A stretch of DNA of 64,000 bases from assembly GCA_026874595.1 (NCBI GenBank), contig CM049315.1:64355389-64419388 (forward strand). The letters are read 5' to 3'. Positions 9,329 to 21,758 of this stretch are shown in pieces. The notes below the pieces were generated by a model that saw only the letters and a program-made list of their open reading frames with translations, did not search any database and was not told the origin of the DNA. The position numbers were made by a program, and so were the translations under genes. This DNA comes from Sipunculus nudus. Lineage: Eukaryota; Annelida; Sipuncula; Golfingiida; Sipunculidae. How positions within the stretch are numbered: the stretch's first letter is position 1; each line of letters starts with the position of its first letter.

Positions 9329-11612
9329 GTATCCGCCAAAACAGAGTTTTGCGGATACTATGTTTTCAGCTGCACGCCGCCGCCGCCGCCGCCGCGTAGG
9401 TTTCCGGAGAACTCCTCTGTAACCACTGGGCGGAATTTTACGAAACCCGGGATTATGTTCGGGTCACATGTGAACTGCTGCGCCCCGATTTTGTTTTGAC
9501 CTCTGACCTTTCCTCTGCGCTCTGCGTCCGTTTGTGCGTCTGTTTCCACACATAAACCCACATATCTCGGGAACCGTTTGACCGATCAGGAAAATTTTTT
9601 CGCACAAATGTAGCCCTTGGAGAGCTTTATAACATACACAAAAAATGGTGGCGCCACCTGCAACCATGTTTGCACAGTGTCCATCTGTTCGTCTGCCTTG
9701 GGTTAAAATCACTCATATCTCTGCAGTGACTTGACTAATTCACCTGAAATTTGGCATGCGTATACATCCTGGATGGCTTTTCTGATTTTGTGACAGGTGG
9801 CGCCACCTACATTCACGTTTACGCTGCAGACATCCAAGCTCATATCTCGTGAACCGTTTGACCGATCAGGAAAATTTTTTTGCACAAATGTAGCCCTTAG
9901 AGAGCTTTATAACATACACAAAAAATGGTGGCGCCACCTGCAACCATGTTTGCACAGTGTCCATCTGTTCATCTGCCTTGGGTTAAAATCACTCATATCT
10001 CTGCAGTGACTTGACTAATTCACCTGAAATTTGGCATGCGTATACATCCTGGATAGCTTTTCTGATTTTGTGACAGGTGGCGCCACCTACATTCACGTTT
10101 ACGCTGCAGACATCCAAGCTCATATCTCGGGAACCGTTTGACCGATCAGGAAAATTTTTTCGCACAAATGTAGCCCTTGGAGAGCTTTATAACATACACA
10201 AAAAATGGCGGCGCCACCTGCAACCATGTTTGCACAGTGTCCATCTGTTTGTCTGCCTTGGGTTAAAATCACTCATATCTCTGCAGTGACTTGACTAATT
10301 CACCTGAAATTTGGCATGCGTTTACATTCTGGATAGCTTTTCTGATTTTATGACAGGTGGCGCCACCTACATTCACATTTACGCTGCAGACATCCAAGCT
10401 CATATCTCGGGAACCGTTTGACCGATCAGGAAAATTTTTTTGCACAAATGTAGCCCTTGGAGAGCTTTATAACATACACAAAAAATGGTGGCGCCACCTG
10501 CAACCATGTTTGCACAGTGTCCATCTGTTCATCTGCCTTGGGTTAAAATCACTCATATCTCTGCAGTGACTTGACTAATTCACCTGAAATTTGGCATGCG
10601 TATACATCCTGGATAGCTTTTCTGATTTTGTGACAGGTGGCGCCACCTACATTCACGTTTACGCTGCAGACATCCAAGCTCATATCTCGGGAACCGTTTG
10701 ACCGATCAGGAAAATTTTTTCGCACAAATGTAGCCCTTGGAGAGCTTTATAACATACACAAAAAATGGCGGCGCCACCTGCAACCATGTTTGCACAGTGT
10801 CCATCTGTTTGTCTGCCTTGGGTTAAAATCACTCATATCTCTGCAGTGACTTGACTAATTCACCTGAAATTTGGCATGCGTTTACATTCTGGATAGCTTT
10901 TCTGATTTTATGACAGGTGGCGCCACCTACATTCACATTTACGCCGCAGACATCCAAGCTCATATCTCGGGAACCGTTTGACCGATCAGGAAAATTTTTT
11001 TGCACAAATGTAGCCCTTGGAGAGCTTCATAACATACGCAAAACTTGTGGTGCCACCTGCAGCCATTTTTGCACAGCTCCTGTCTGTTTGTCTGCCATGG
11101 GATAAAATCACTCATATCTCGGCAGTGGTTTGACATATCTGGCTAAAAGTTTGCAGGTTTATACATCCCCGACAGCTCTCTTGATTTTATGACAGGTGGA
11201 GCCACCGGCATTCTAGTTTATGCAGCAGACATCCAAGCTCATATCCTCGATTCGGCAAAAGTTTTGCATGTGTATAGTTCTCACATAGCTCTTTATCATA
11301 CGCAAAACTGGTGCCGTCACCTGCAACCATTTTTGCTCAACGTCCATCTGATTGTCTGCCACGGGCTAAAATCACTCATATACATGTAGTGGTTTGACTT
11401 ATCTGCCTTAAATTTTGCATATGTATACAACTGGGATGGCTTTCTGGATTTTGTGGTAGGGGGGCAACCTTCATACACAATTTGGCTGCAGACATCCATG
11501 CTAATATGCAACACTCTATTTCCCCTTGCCACTTTATCCATGCCTCACTTCACCCGTTCCACTCTGATTTAGGCGGATACACGTAGTCGCTTGTCGACTA
11601 CCCGTATTCTAG
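9329..11612 (+). mobile_element. Family C Helentron-like element C1
   Basis: Starts GTATCCGCC with a local complement GCGGATAC 14 nt on; a (GCC)n tract follows at 9376-9396. Near the 3' end are GGCGGATAC, a GTAGTCG/CGACTAC hairpin and CCGTATTCTAGT. The core is a 280-bp tandem array. It lies inside the A element at 8285-12405, between T residues and with no duplicated target. No protein is encoded; the repeated 70-codon open frames are a by-product of the repeat unit. Confidence 0.85.
9517..11470 (+). repeat. 280-bp tandem array, about 7 units
   Basis: GGTGGCGCCACC palindromes recur at 9796, 10076, 10356, 10636 and 10916, exactly 280 bp apart, with a second palindrome mid-unit near 'aaaatggtggcgccacctgc'. 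Alternate units share variants (CGCACAAATG with GGCGGCGCC versus TGCACAAATG with GGTGGCGCC), which gives a 560-bp higher-order period. Units after 11190 are diverged. Confidence 0.9.
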
Positions 11613-12405
11613 TTCCAGTAATAAATTATAGCTGAGATAGTAATTAGCACAATGATATTGTTTGTCCCTCATTTAACCAACAGTGTGTATACTTTTTTTA
11701 AAAGATGTTTTTATTTTATCAAATTTACTGAATCTTTTATTTAATTTCAGCGAATAAAATTAAGCATGTACTGAAAACTCCAATGTGCAAAACCTTTTAA
11801 TAGTGATTCAAGGAATAATCTTGTAGATGCCATGTTGTGGCATTATTTTCTTTTAAATTCAGTTTAAACATTTGTGATTTAAAAATAATAAAATATGTGT
11901 ATGCATAATATGACCCAATATGAGCTACACTCTGGATATATAATGATTGCAACTTAGAATTCTAATATTTTAACTTATATTTTCAGTTTTTTTATTATAA
12001 ATTTATAAAACTTGTAAAAAAAATGATTAAGATAAAAACTATTAATGGAAAAAGTGGATATGCTAAAAAAATAGGCTTATATATAAACTTAAATGCATTA
12101 TTCTCTTGAAAGTGAAATAAAGGTATTAGTCCATTCTGTCCACTTGCCTGTCCATCTGTAAATTTTTCATATGCATCACAGTATCTCAAAACTTTTACTG
12201 TTTTTCTTCATGACAGTCTTGTCAGAGTATTAGTTTGCAATCATATGTTTAGAACTTTACTATAACCAAGTAGGAGGGCCCCTTTCCTCTAAGCTTCTCA
12301 CATGCTCATATAAATGAAAAACATTACAATAGAATATTTTGCATATTTTGCATTTGCAAAAATTTCAAACTTCAGCTGAGCGCTGTGACCCATGGGTCCC
12401 TTGTT

Positions 12406-12544
12406 TTTTTCTGGTCAGCAAACCTAACATTTGATGCCTCATTAGAGTTTTACTGTGACATCCATTCTTCACTGATATAATACGGGTTAGCAAAATGTGT
12501 GGATGTGGTCAAGCAGTCTCATACTACTTTTCTCTTAATTTCAG
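12406..12544 (+). other. Intron 3' end with splice acceptor
   Basis: Intron text leading to the pyrimidine-rich acceptor TTTCTCTTAATTTCAG at 12529-12544, directly before the SLC6 exon. Confidence 0.8.
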
Positions 12545-12657
12545 GTCCTGGATTGGCCTTCATAGCTTATCCAAAAGCAGTTGCCCAGATGCCGATCTCT
12601 CCACTGTGGTCCATCCTGTTCTTTATCATGATCATCCTACTGGGACTGGACAGCCAG
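12545..12657 (+). CDS. SLC6 transporter exon encoding TM8 (113 nt)
   Basis: Two bases complete a codon begun upstream (phase 1), then 37 codons read [25 protein letters not shown]...LLGLDSQ. The exon is bounded by TTTCAG and a CAG|GTATGA donor. The GPGLAF..YP and LGLDSQ blocks are hallmarks of SLC6 Na+/Cl- coupled transporters of amino acids, GABA, taurine and creatine at the plasma membrane. In the family the Asp-Ser of LGLDSQ, with the nearby Leu, forms the second Na+ site. Lys in AYPKA occurs in taurine-transporter-type members, whereas GABA transporters have Glu. It ends in phase 0, matching the exon at 53101. Substrate cannot be fixed from this fragment. Confidence 0.95.
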
Positions 12658-13028
12658 GTATGATGTAATTAAAATGGTGAAAATATTGGTATATAAAATA
12701 TATAACGGGTAAATTTATAATTGACAATAAATCATGTATATATAAAAATAGATTCCTAATTTGTACCAGTGTGACCAAACATGAAATTCTTTCTTTGGAA
12801 ATACATACAGGTTAAAACTTTGCTAGCTCATTGTTGGATCTTGCATATGTGTAAAAATGAGAACTTTATAGAATATATGCTTATACCAAAAATATGCTTT
12901 ATACAAAAAAAAGACCATTTAAAATTATTTCCACTAAAGTTGATTTTTTTTTACCATAAAAACCTAGATCTAAACAATGTTTGACTAATCCTCATGGTTA
13001 GTTTTTTGAGATAATGGGAAAAATGCAA
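12658..13028. other. AT-rich intron start
   Basis: Non-repetitive-looking AT-rich sequence from the donor to the first A element. No gene or element end seen. Confidence 0.6.
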
Positions 13029-13727
13029 TTTTTAGCTCAGCTGACTATAAGTCATCTGACCTATAGTCGTGGTCCTTTGTCCGTCCGTCCGTCCTTAAAC
13101 TGGCACGTTTTGAAACCGTTGGACCTACAAATTCGAAATTTAGCATACAGTTAGATGTCCCCAAAATATCCTACCATACCGAAAATTGGGTCAATGGAAC
13201 ATCGTTCCTTAGAGATATTAAGGAAAAACCTCAATCTTTTCTTAGAAATCTATTTTCACACTTCAGGACTGCCTAATATCAAAACCACTCATCTGGTTTT
13301 CTTCATATTCACCATATAAATATTCATCTATATAGTTCCTATATACATGCTAGAAATTAAGTCAGTATTATTTAATTTAAAAAAGTAGTGGGCCCAAACA
13401 TAATGGACTTAGTAAAAAAATCAGGAAAGATATTTGGTCACTTGAGACCAAAAGTGTGAAAGGTAGGGACTTTTTTTTCAGTAATACAACTTTAATTAAT
13501 CAAAATTTAATTGTATACCAAAAATTAGATCAAAATCTGTTAAAGTTTTTTAAATATTGGCAAAAATATAAAATTGGTACCTTAAATTTTGCCCAACTTT
13601 GGCCACAGCACGTTTTTTTCCTGTTAGTACTGTGGATTTAATATTTACAGCATGTACACATAAGGATTTAATCTGTGTAAATCTGAAATTTGAAAATGAA
13701 AGCTGCAAAATTAGGCTAGTTATTGAA

Positions 13728-16700
13728 TTTTTAGCTCAGCTGACTATAAGTCATCTGAGCTATAGTCGTGGTCCATTGTCCGTCGTCCGTCCGTCCGTCT
13801 GTCCGTCCGTAGATGTGGCACGTTTTGAAACCGTAAGACCTAGGAATCCGAAATTCAGCATAATGTTAGATGTCCCCAAGATCTCCTACCAAGCCGAAAA
13901 CTGGGTCTTTGCGTCTTCATTCCTTTGAGAAATTAAGGAAAAACCTCAATTTTTTATTAAAAACCTATTTTCACACTTCAGGACTGCCTAATATCAAAAC
14001 CACTCATCTGTTTTTCCTCATATTTCCTATAAATAATCCTCTATATAATTCCTATGTACATGCCAGAAATTATGTCTGTATTATATAATTTAAAAAAGTT
14101 ATGGGCCCAAACATAATGCATTTTGTAAATAATCAGGAAAGAAATTTTATCACTTAACACAAAACATGTTAAAGCTAAGCACTTTTTTTCCAGTAATATT
14201 ACTTTTATTAATCAAAATTAAATTGTATACCCAAAATTAGATCAAAATCTTTTAAAATTTTTAAAATATTAGCAAAAATAAAAAATTGGTACCTTAAATT
14301 TTGCCCAATTTTGACCATGGCACGTTTTTTTCCTGTAAATGCTGTGGATTTAATTTTCAAAGCATGTTTTTGTTAGCATTTCAACTGTTAACACCCAAAA
14401 TTTGAAACCAGTTGATCAAAAACTGTAGATTTTATTCAAGTTTCAAGCACCATGTCACATATTGCTAGTGTTATGCAGTTTGCTAGAGCTCAGCTCCCGA
14501 GCTTCAGCTCTAAGTTCCTTAAATTTGGCATACAGTTAGATTTCTCCAAAATTCCCTACCATGCCAAGAATTTGGTCACTAGGACTTCATTCCTTTGAGA
14601 TATTAATGAAAAACTTCATTTTTCCATTAAAAACCTATTGTTACACTTTAAGACTGCCTATATATATAGCTAATATCAAAACCACTGATCTGACTTTGAT
14701 CATATATATTATACATATTTTTCTATACATTAGCTATGCACATGCCAGAAATGATGTCAGTATTGCGTATTTTTTTTTAAGTTATGGGCCCAAACATAAT
14801 GCACTTTTTAAAAAATCAAGAAATATATTTACTCACATAAGATGAGAATTGCTGAAGCTGGAGACTTTTTGTCAGGAATATAACTTTATTTAATCAAGAT
14901 TTGATTGTTTACCCAAAATTAGATCTGAATTTTGCAAATTTTTCAAGTTATTAGCTTAAATAAAAAATCAGTACCCTAAATTTTGTCCAACTTTGGCAAT
15001 GGCACTTTTTTTTCTGTAAGCACTGTTGATTTAATTTTCACAGCCTATATACATAAGTTTTTAATTTTTTTAAATCTGAAATTTCAAAGGAATTGATTGA
15101 AAAGAGTAGCTTTTATACAAGTTTTCATACACCATGTCAAGTGTTGTTTACATCTAGCCCACCTAGTAGTAAAGCCTTCAGTTGCATTATGTAACCCACC
15201 CCAGGCAGCTTGTCTTGGCTCAGCTGGGCCACTACTAGCAGGCTTCCCCCTGCCCTGCACACCCCCCCCCCCCCTAGATGGTGCATTAACTAGATGAATG
15301 TTATAATTTTCTGTATTTCATTTTATTCTTGGCTATGCTACATTTTAGATTTTGTATTTACCACCAGGGTTACAATGATTAAAGTGCACATTTAATTGTG
15401 TCCACAAAATGGTGTATTGCTATGAAAGTGTGGATGTTCATCAGACAAGTAATTCCTTCCTAGAGAAGAGTAAAAACTTCACCAGGTGTGAAATTGACTA
15501 TTATTTCCAGGAATAATTTAAAGCTTAGATTGTAATTAGCATAATGATATTGTTTGTCCCTAATTCAACCAACAGTGTGTATACTTTATTTGAAAAGATG
15601 TTTTTATTTTACCAAATTTACAGAATCTTATTTTATTTTGGTGAATAAGATTAAGCATGTACTGAAAACTCCAATGTGCAAAACTTTTTAATAGTGATTC
15701 AAGGAATAATCTTGTAGATGCCATGTTGTGGCATTATTTTCTTTTAAATTCAGTTTAAAAATTTTTTGATTTAAAAATAATAAAAATATATGTGTATGCA
15801 TAATATGACCCAATATGAGCTACACTCTGGATGTATAATGATTGCAACTAAGAATTCTAATATTTTAACTTATATTTTCAGTGTTTTTTTAATACAGATT
15901 TATAAAACTTGTAAAATCTTTTAAATTTTTTAAAATATTAACAAAAATAAATAATTGGTACCTTAAATTTTGCCCAACTTTGACCATGGCACGTTTTTTT
16001 CCTGTAAGTACTGTGGATTTAATTTTCACAGCAGGTTTTTGTTAGCATTCCAACTATTTACACCAAAAATTTGAAACCAGTTGATCAAAAACTGTAGATT
16101 TTAATCAAGTTTTCAAGCACCATGTAACATATTGTTTACATCAAGCTAGTGTTATGCAGTTTGCAAGAGCTACGCTCCCCAGCTTTAGCTCTAAGTTCCT
16201 TAAATTCGGCATACAGTTAGATGTCTCCAAAATCCCCTACCATGCCAAGAATTTGGTCACTAGGACTTAATACCTTCGAGATATTAATGAAAAACTTCAT
16301 TTTTCCATTAAAAACCCATTGTTACACTTCAAGACTGCCTAATATCAAAACCACTGATCTGACTTTAATCATAAATAATATACATATTTTTCATTCTCTA
16401 TGCACATGCCAGAATGATGTCAGTATTGCATAATTGTTTTAAGTGATGGGCCCAAACATAATGCACTTTGTAAAAAATCAAGAAATATTTTTACTCCCTT
16501 AACAAGGGCATTGCTGAAGCTAGAGATTTTTTTGTCAGGATGTAACATTATTTAAACAAGATTCAATTGAATACCCAAAATTAATTCTGAATTTTTCAAA
16601 TTTTATAAGTTATTAGTATAAATATAAAATTAGTACCTTAAATTTTGCCAAACTGTGACCATGGCACGTTTGTTTCATGTGAGCACTGTTGATAAAATTT

Positions 16701-18010
16701 TCATATCATGCACACATAAGGATTTCAGGTTTTTAGTTTAGATAGCTGAAAGAAATTGGCCAAAAATTGTAGCTTTTATTATTGTTTTTTATGAGACCCT
16801 GTCAGACTTTGGCTCTCTCCAGCCCCTCTTGAGTCACCTGTATGTTGACCTTGTTGACCTTTCATCAAATTATGCACGCTTGAGGCGAGAATCCAGGCAG
16901 CTTATGGCCAGCCACAGTTGATCCAGGTGTCCAACCCAACTCATCTAGTAGTTTTATCCAACAACATAACAATAAACAATAAATTAATAAATTTTTATTG
17001 GTGTTTAATAACAAATTAAAGAAAAATAGAAAAGGAATTTGTTTGTTTATAATAACAGGAAATTAACTTGCAGTTACTGATGATATAAGAATCTTGTATC
17101 GATTGGTAGAATTTCACATATTCCAAACAAGACCATGCAGTCACCTATGGCATTTTTCAGTTCAATTTTAATAATAAAGAAGTAAATCATATTATTCATT
17201 ACTAATCATTAGGGATTATATGAAGGAAATTAATGATAGACAAAGATGCAGTTGATAATATTAATCTAGATTCCTACTGTGTCTAGTGTGTACATTGATG
17301 TGAAATGAGTCCAAAATGAATTTTTTACAGTTATTTTTTAATATAAATAAAAGCCATAAAACCAGGTACTTATGATAATTATTTAAATGTGTGAATTTTG
17401 TATATTCTGGATTCTCAACATCATTGTTTGGTGAAAACTGAATAAATACCAGACATGGTGCGAATACTTTGTAATTGTATTTAAATACGAATATGATTAT
17501 GTACTCCATTATAAAATTTCTTGCATAAAGAATGGGAATTCAGGTAAAAATGAAAGTATATGAATACTCGTGCAAATACTTTCAAAATGTATTCATGAAT
17601 GCATTCATGAATATATTCTTTAATATTATTTTAATAATCATATCAGTTATATTTCATTTTAAAAAATCATGTGATTCTCTTATTATTTTTAATAAAATTA
17701 TATTTGGGACAATATTTGTAATTTTTTAAAATAAATAGTTAAACTCTTATATTATATGTTCTGCTTATAAGTTATATGGCCAAGTCAAAATCTGTGTGAC
17801 AATAGTACTCCATTTGTTAATAAAATAAATGAAATCAATCCTCTTCCCCGTCTCCAAAGGTACTATCAAAATCATACATAAGCTAAACAACAACAACTCA
17901 TAATACAGCTTATATTTATTACCACACAAAACCAGCATATGCCTCATTTCTAAATAATATTTTTTTATCATATATAACAGCTGAGCGTCGTGACCCATAG
18001 GTCCCTTGTT
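13728..18010 (+). mobile_element. Inner family A element
   Basis: It has the full start (AGCTCAG at 13733, local complement CTGAGCT, GTCC tract) and the full end (CAGCTGAGC, GACCCATAGGTC hairpin, CCTTGTT at 18010). The 3' third is nearly the same as 32000-33437 and 48560-50022. Its middle (about 14530-15915) is A'-subtype text, so the copy looks recombined. Confidence 0.75.
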
Positions 18011-18093
18011 TTGGAGGCTCTTGTTGTACTCCCTTACATTGTCAAGCAGTCCACTTTGGTGACTGTAGGTCATTCAGTGCATAATTCTGTGTT

Positions 18094-18790
18094 CCCCAGG
18101 CATAATGTTAGATGTCCCAAAGATCTCCTACCAAGCTGAAAACTTGGTCTGCAACTTTGTTCCTTTGAGAAGTTAAGAAAAAACCTCAATTTTTTATTAA
18201 AAAAATATTTTCACAATTCAGGACTGCCTAATATCAAAACCACTCATCTGTTTTTCCTCATATTTACCATAAATATTCCTCTATATAGTTCCTATATACA
18301 TGCCAGAAATAAGGTCTGTATTATATAATTCAAAACAGTTATGGGCTCAAACATAATGCATTTTGTAAAAAATCAGAAAAGATATTTGATCGCTTAACAC
18401 AAAACCTGTTAAAGCTAAGGACTTTTTTCCAGTAATATACCTTTAATTAATCAAAATTTAATTGTATACCCAAAATTAGATCAAAATCTTTAAAATTTTT
18501 TAAAATATTAGCAAAAATAAAAATTGGTACCTTAAATTTTGCCCAACTTTGGCCACGGCACGTTTTTTTCCTGTAAGTACTGTGGATTTAATTATCACAG
18601 TATGTACACATAAGGATTTAATCTGTTTAAATCTGATATTTGAAAATAAAAGCTGCAAAATTAGGCTAGTAATTGAATTTATTTTGGAGGCTCTTGTTGT
18701 ATTCCCTTACATTGTCAAGCAGTCCACTTTGGTGACTGTAGGTCATTCAGTGCAGCTCTCTCCACCGAGTTGAGCTTGATCAGGCTGTCT
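18094..18790 (+). repeat. Partial A monomer, duplicate of the 13850-13740-type segment
   Basis: Begins within A text ('cataatgttagatgtcccaaagatctcc') with no A start. It runs through the block ending 'ggctagtaattgaatttattttggaggctc', which is the uninterrupted version of the site holding the inner A element. Confidence 0.65.
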
Positions 18791-19221
18791 GCAGTTAATA
18801 CCATACCACAGGGAGCCTTTTTCTCTGGCAACCCCCACTCCCCCTCCCCCCACCCCCCCTCATTCTGTTTTTCAGACCTGTACTATGAACTAGATAAATA
18901 TTAAAATTAACATTTTTTTCAGCAACGAGCAGTAACAATGGAGACCCCTCCCCCCACCCACTCCTTCAATACACAGGACTAATAAACAAGATAAATCTTA
19001 TAATTTTAATGTTAAATAAATTCTTTTTGATGAGACTTTGACAATTTTGATTGTTTAAAAAAAAAAAATTCAGGAATTTAATCCTTATATTCAAATGTGA
19101 TAAAATATTAGGATCTAATGTAATTGCTAACTGACAAGATTTAAGAAGATATAAATACTTTGTAGCATTTCATTCATATCTCTTAAAGTTGGCAGGGCCT
19201 AGGTGTGTATAAAACTGTTAA

Positions 19222-19626
19222 CTAAAGCTGTGTTTCCATGTATCCACAAAAAACGTATCCGCAAAAGACGTACGTACGTTCCATAGCGCGCAATCCGCAA
19301 AAACTGTTTCCATAAGTACGTATGTTTTTCTTGGTGATACCCTTTAACGTGCCTCTTTTTAAACTGCATGGACGACAGGCAGAAAGAAGGTCAATATGTC
19401 TCATCACACCTGGCTCCGGGGCACTGTCGGGAAATGTAGGCATTTTTGCCCTCCATAAAACGGATGAATCACTCACCGATCCGTTTCGATGCTGTCCGTT
19501 TTTGCGGATACGCATGCGGAGCACGTTAAAACTTACTTATGGAAACAGTTCATCTTAAAAAGAGGGATCCAATTTTTTGCGTACGAGACGTACGTGATTT
19601 ACGGATGAATGGAAACACAGCTTTAG
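19222..19626. mobile_element. MITE with two nested pairs of inverted repeats, about 405 bp
   Basis: CTAAAGCTGTGTTTCCAT (19222-19239) is the exact reverse complement of 19609-19626. Inside it, AACTGTTTCCATAAGT (19302-19317) is the exact reverse complement of 19535-19550. GC content is higher than the surroundings, with several ACGTACG stretches. No transposase frame is present. The target duplication could be TA, but the flanks are palindromic and ambiguous. The superfamily is not recognised. Confidence 0.75.
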
Positions 19627-20148
19627 TATTAAAATTAGGAATATTGGTCAAACTTTGTTGGATTAATTTTTAACTCATATGGCCATATATTTAACTTTTA
19701 AAAACTTAATTACCTTCACACATTATTTGTTTATGAAATGTTACTTTTATATAACACTTACCGTAGGCCTATTTGTTCCCTTGGTGCATCACTCAATATT
19801 GTCCAATATTCTATAATTTACAGAGTTTCATTTGAGCAGGGCCATTTTCTCATAGCTTTTTCAAATAATAATATACATGAAAAACCAAAAGAAATATAAA
19901 TAATTAGCAGTTAATAATATTTTCCAAAATTCAACTGAGCGATGTGACCCATGTGTCCCTTGTTATGAGACCATGTCACACCTAGGCTGTAGTTCAGCCC
20001 CTCCATATATCCCCATATTGAACTTTCATGCTTGAAGTGAGGCATATACTGCAGCCAGCCATCTCTTGGATGGCTGCAGCTGGATCTAACTGTTCAACCC
20101 CCCTCCTCTTGTAATTGTATTTGCCAAAAACATAACAATAAACAATAA

Positions 20149-21726
20149 TTTTTAGCTCAGCTGACTATAAGTCATCTGAGCTATAGTCGTGGTCCTTTGT
20201 CCGTCGTCCGTCCGGCCGGCCGTTAACAGGGCACGTTTTAAAACAGTTGGACCTACGAATCCAAAATTCTGCATACCAATAGATGTCCCCAAAATCTCCT
20301 ACCATACCAAAAATTGGCTCATTAGGACTTCGTTCCTTTGAGATATTTAGGAAAAACCTCCGTTTTCCATAAAAAAGCCATTGTTACACTTCAAAGCTGC
20401 CTAGTATCAAAACCACTGATCTGTTTTTGATCATATATAGTATTCATATTTTTTCATACATTTTCTGTGCACATACCAAAAATTAGGTTAGTATTGGGTA
20501 TTATTTTGAAGTTATGGGCCCAAATATAATGCAGTTTCTTAAAAATCAGGAAATATATTTGCTCACTTAACATGAGAATTGCTGAGGCTGGAGACTTTTT
20601 TTCAGGAATATAACTTTATTCAATCAAGATTCAATTGTTTACCCAAAATTAGATCTGAATTTTGCAAATTTTTCAAGTTATTAGCATAAATAAAAAATCA
20701 GTTCCTTAAATTTTGTCCAACTTTGTAAGCACTGTTGATTTAATTTTCACAGCATATATACATAAGGATTTAATCTTTTAAAATCTGAAATTTCAAAGGA
20801 ATTGTTTGAAAAGAGTAGCTTTTATTCAAGTTTTCATACAGCATGTCAAGTGTTGTTTACATCTGGCCCACCTAGTAATACAGTCTTCACTTGCATTATG
20901 TAACCCACCCCAGACAGCTTGCCTTGGCTTAGCTTGGCCACTACTGGCAGGCTTCTCCTCTGCCCTGCACTCCCACCCCCCTAGCTGGTGCATAAACTAG
21001 ATGAATGTTATAATTTTCTGCATTTTATTTTATTTTTGGCTATGCTACATTTTAGATTTTGTATTGTACCACCAGGGTTACAATGATTAAAATGCACATT
21101 TAATTGTGTCCAGAAAGTGATGTATTGCTATGAAAGTGTGGATGTTCATCAGAGTGCTCATTAAAGATTTTAATTTGTTTGACTTATAACTCATGGTTGT
21201 ATCAGTTGTTACATGATACTGGCTTAATAATCAAAATTCATATTGCTGATCCTTTATTTCAGTTCATAAAATTAAACATTCCCAACTCCAGTTAGCTCCT
21301 GGTACAATATATTGGGTGTTTTGATCCTTGGATTAATTTTAACACATGTATTAGTTTCATGGTTGAGAATACTTTTCTTTTTTCCTGATACCATTTAAAA
21401 AAATAAAAATATTTAAATTTTTCCTGTTATTGCTGTGGATTTAATTTTCACAGCATGTACACATTAGCATTTCATCTGTTAAAATCTGAAATTTGAAACT
21501 AATTGATCAAAAACTGTAGATTTTATTCAAGTTTCCAGGTACCAAGTCTTCATTGTTTACATCAGGTCAGTATAATGCAGTGTACTGGGCAGTTACATAA
21601 CACCTTCAGGTCTGACCTACTGCCACTGTGAGTGTCTGGGTCATGCAGTAATTACCAGAGAGCCTCTCTTTCTCTCTCTCTTTCTCTTTCTCTCTCTTTG
21701 GCAGTCCAGCTCTCTCTTTCTCTCTT

Positions 21727-21758
<32 letters not shown>

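Larger units (their letters stand above)
8285..12405 (+). mobile_element. Family A element (A' subtype) split by element C1
   Basis: It starts with a T-run and (A)TCTCAGCTGACTATAAG at 8285, then a GTCC tract. The end at 12372-12405 is CAGCTGAGC, the hairpin GACCCATGGGTC, then CCTTGTT. Internal text matches the copy at 35261-39497 throughout, including a poly-C tract near 9127. The element C1 (9329-11612) interrupts it at a site that is filled in this copy and continuous in the copies at 15490 and 38620. Confidence 0.85.
13029..19964 (+). mobile_element. Family A nest: outer A element(s) around an inner copy
   Basis: An A start lies at 13029 (T-run, AGCTCAGCTGACTATAAG, GTCC tract). The sequence is interrupted at 13728 by a second A start, and A ends occur at 18010 and 19964 (ACTGAGCGATGTGACCCATGTGTCCCTTGTT, diverged). 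Host text 'ttggaggctcttgttgta' resumes right after 18010, and the same text is uninterrupted at 18673-18780. Monomer-like blocks of about 700 bp ('gttagatgtccccaaaatctcc...') recur through the nest, so part of it may be tandem or recombined copies rather than separate insertions. Confidence 0.7.

Noticed and set aside
9797-10849. Series of nearly identical 70-codon open frames (also 46661-47442) that look like a small gene family
   Set aside because: They recur exactly with the 280-bp unit, cross the non-coding palindromes, differ by random-looking changes, and have no promoter or domain. They are a by-product of the tandem repeat.
9329-11612. Regular repeats reminiscent of a CRISPR array
   Set aside because: Units are 280 bp, contiguous and without unique spacers, in an animal intron. 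This is a tandem repeat core.
17532-18073. Open frames repeated at 32959-33425, 42908-43636 and 49544-50043
   Set aside because: They are the conserved 3' third of family A read in AT-rich frames. Copies carry shifted stops and no purifying pattern is visible by eye.
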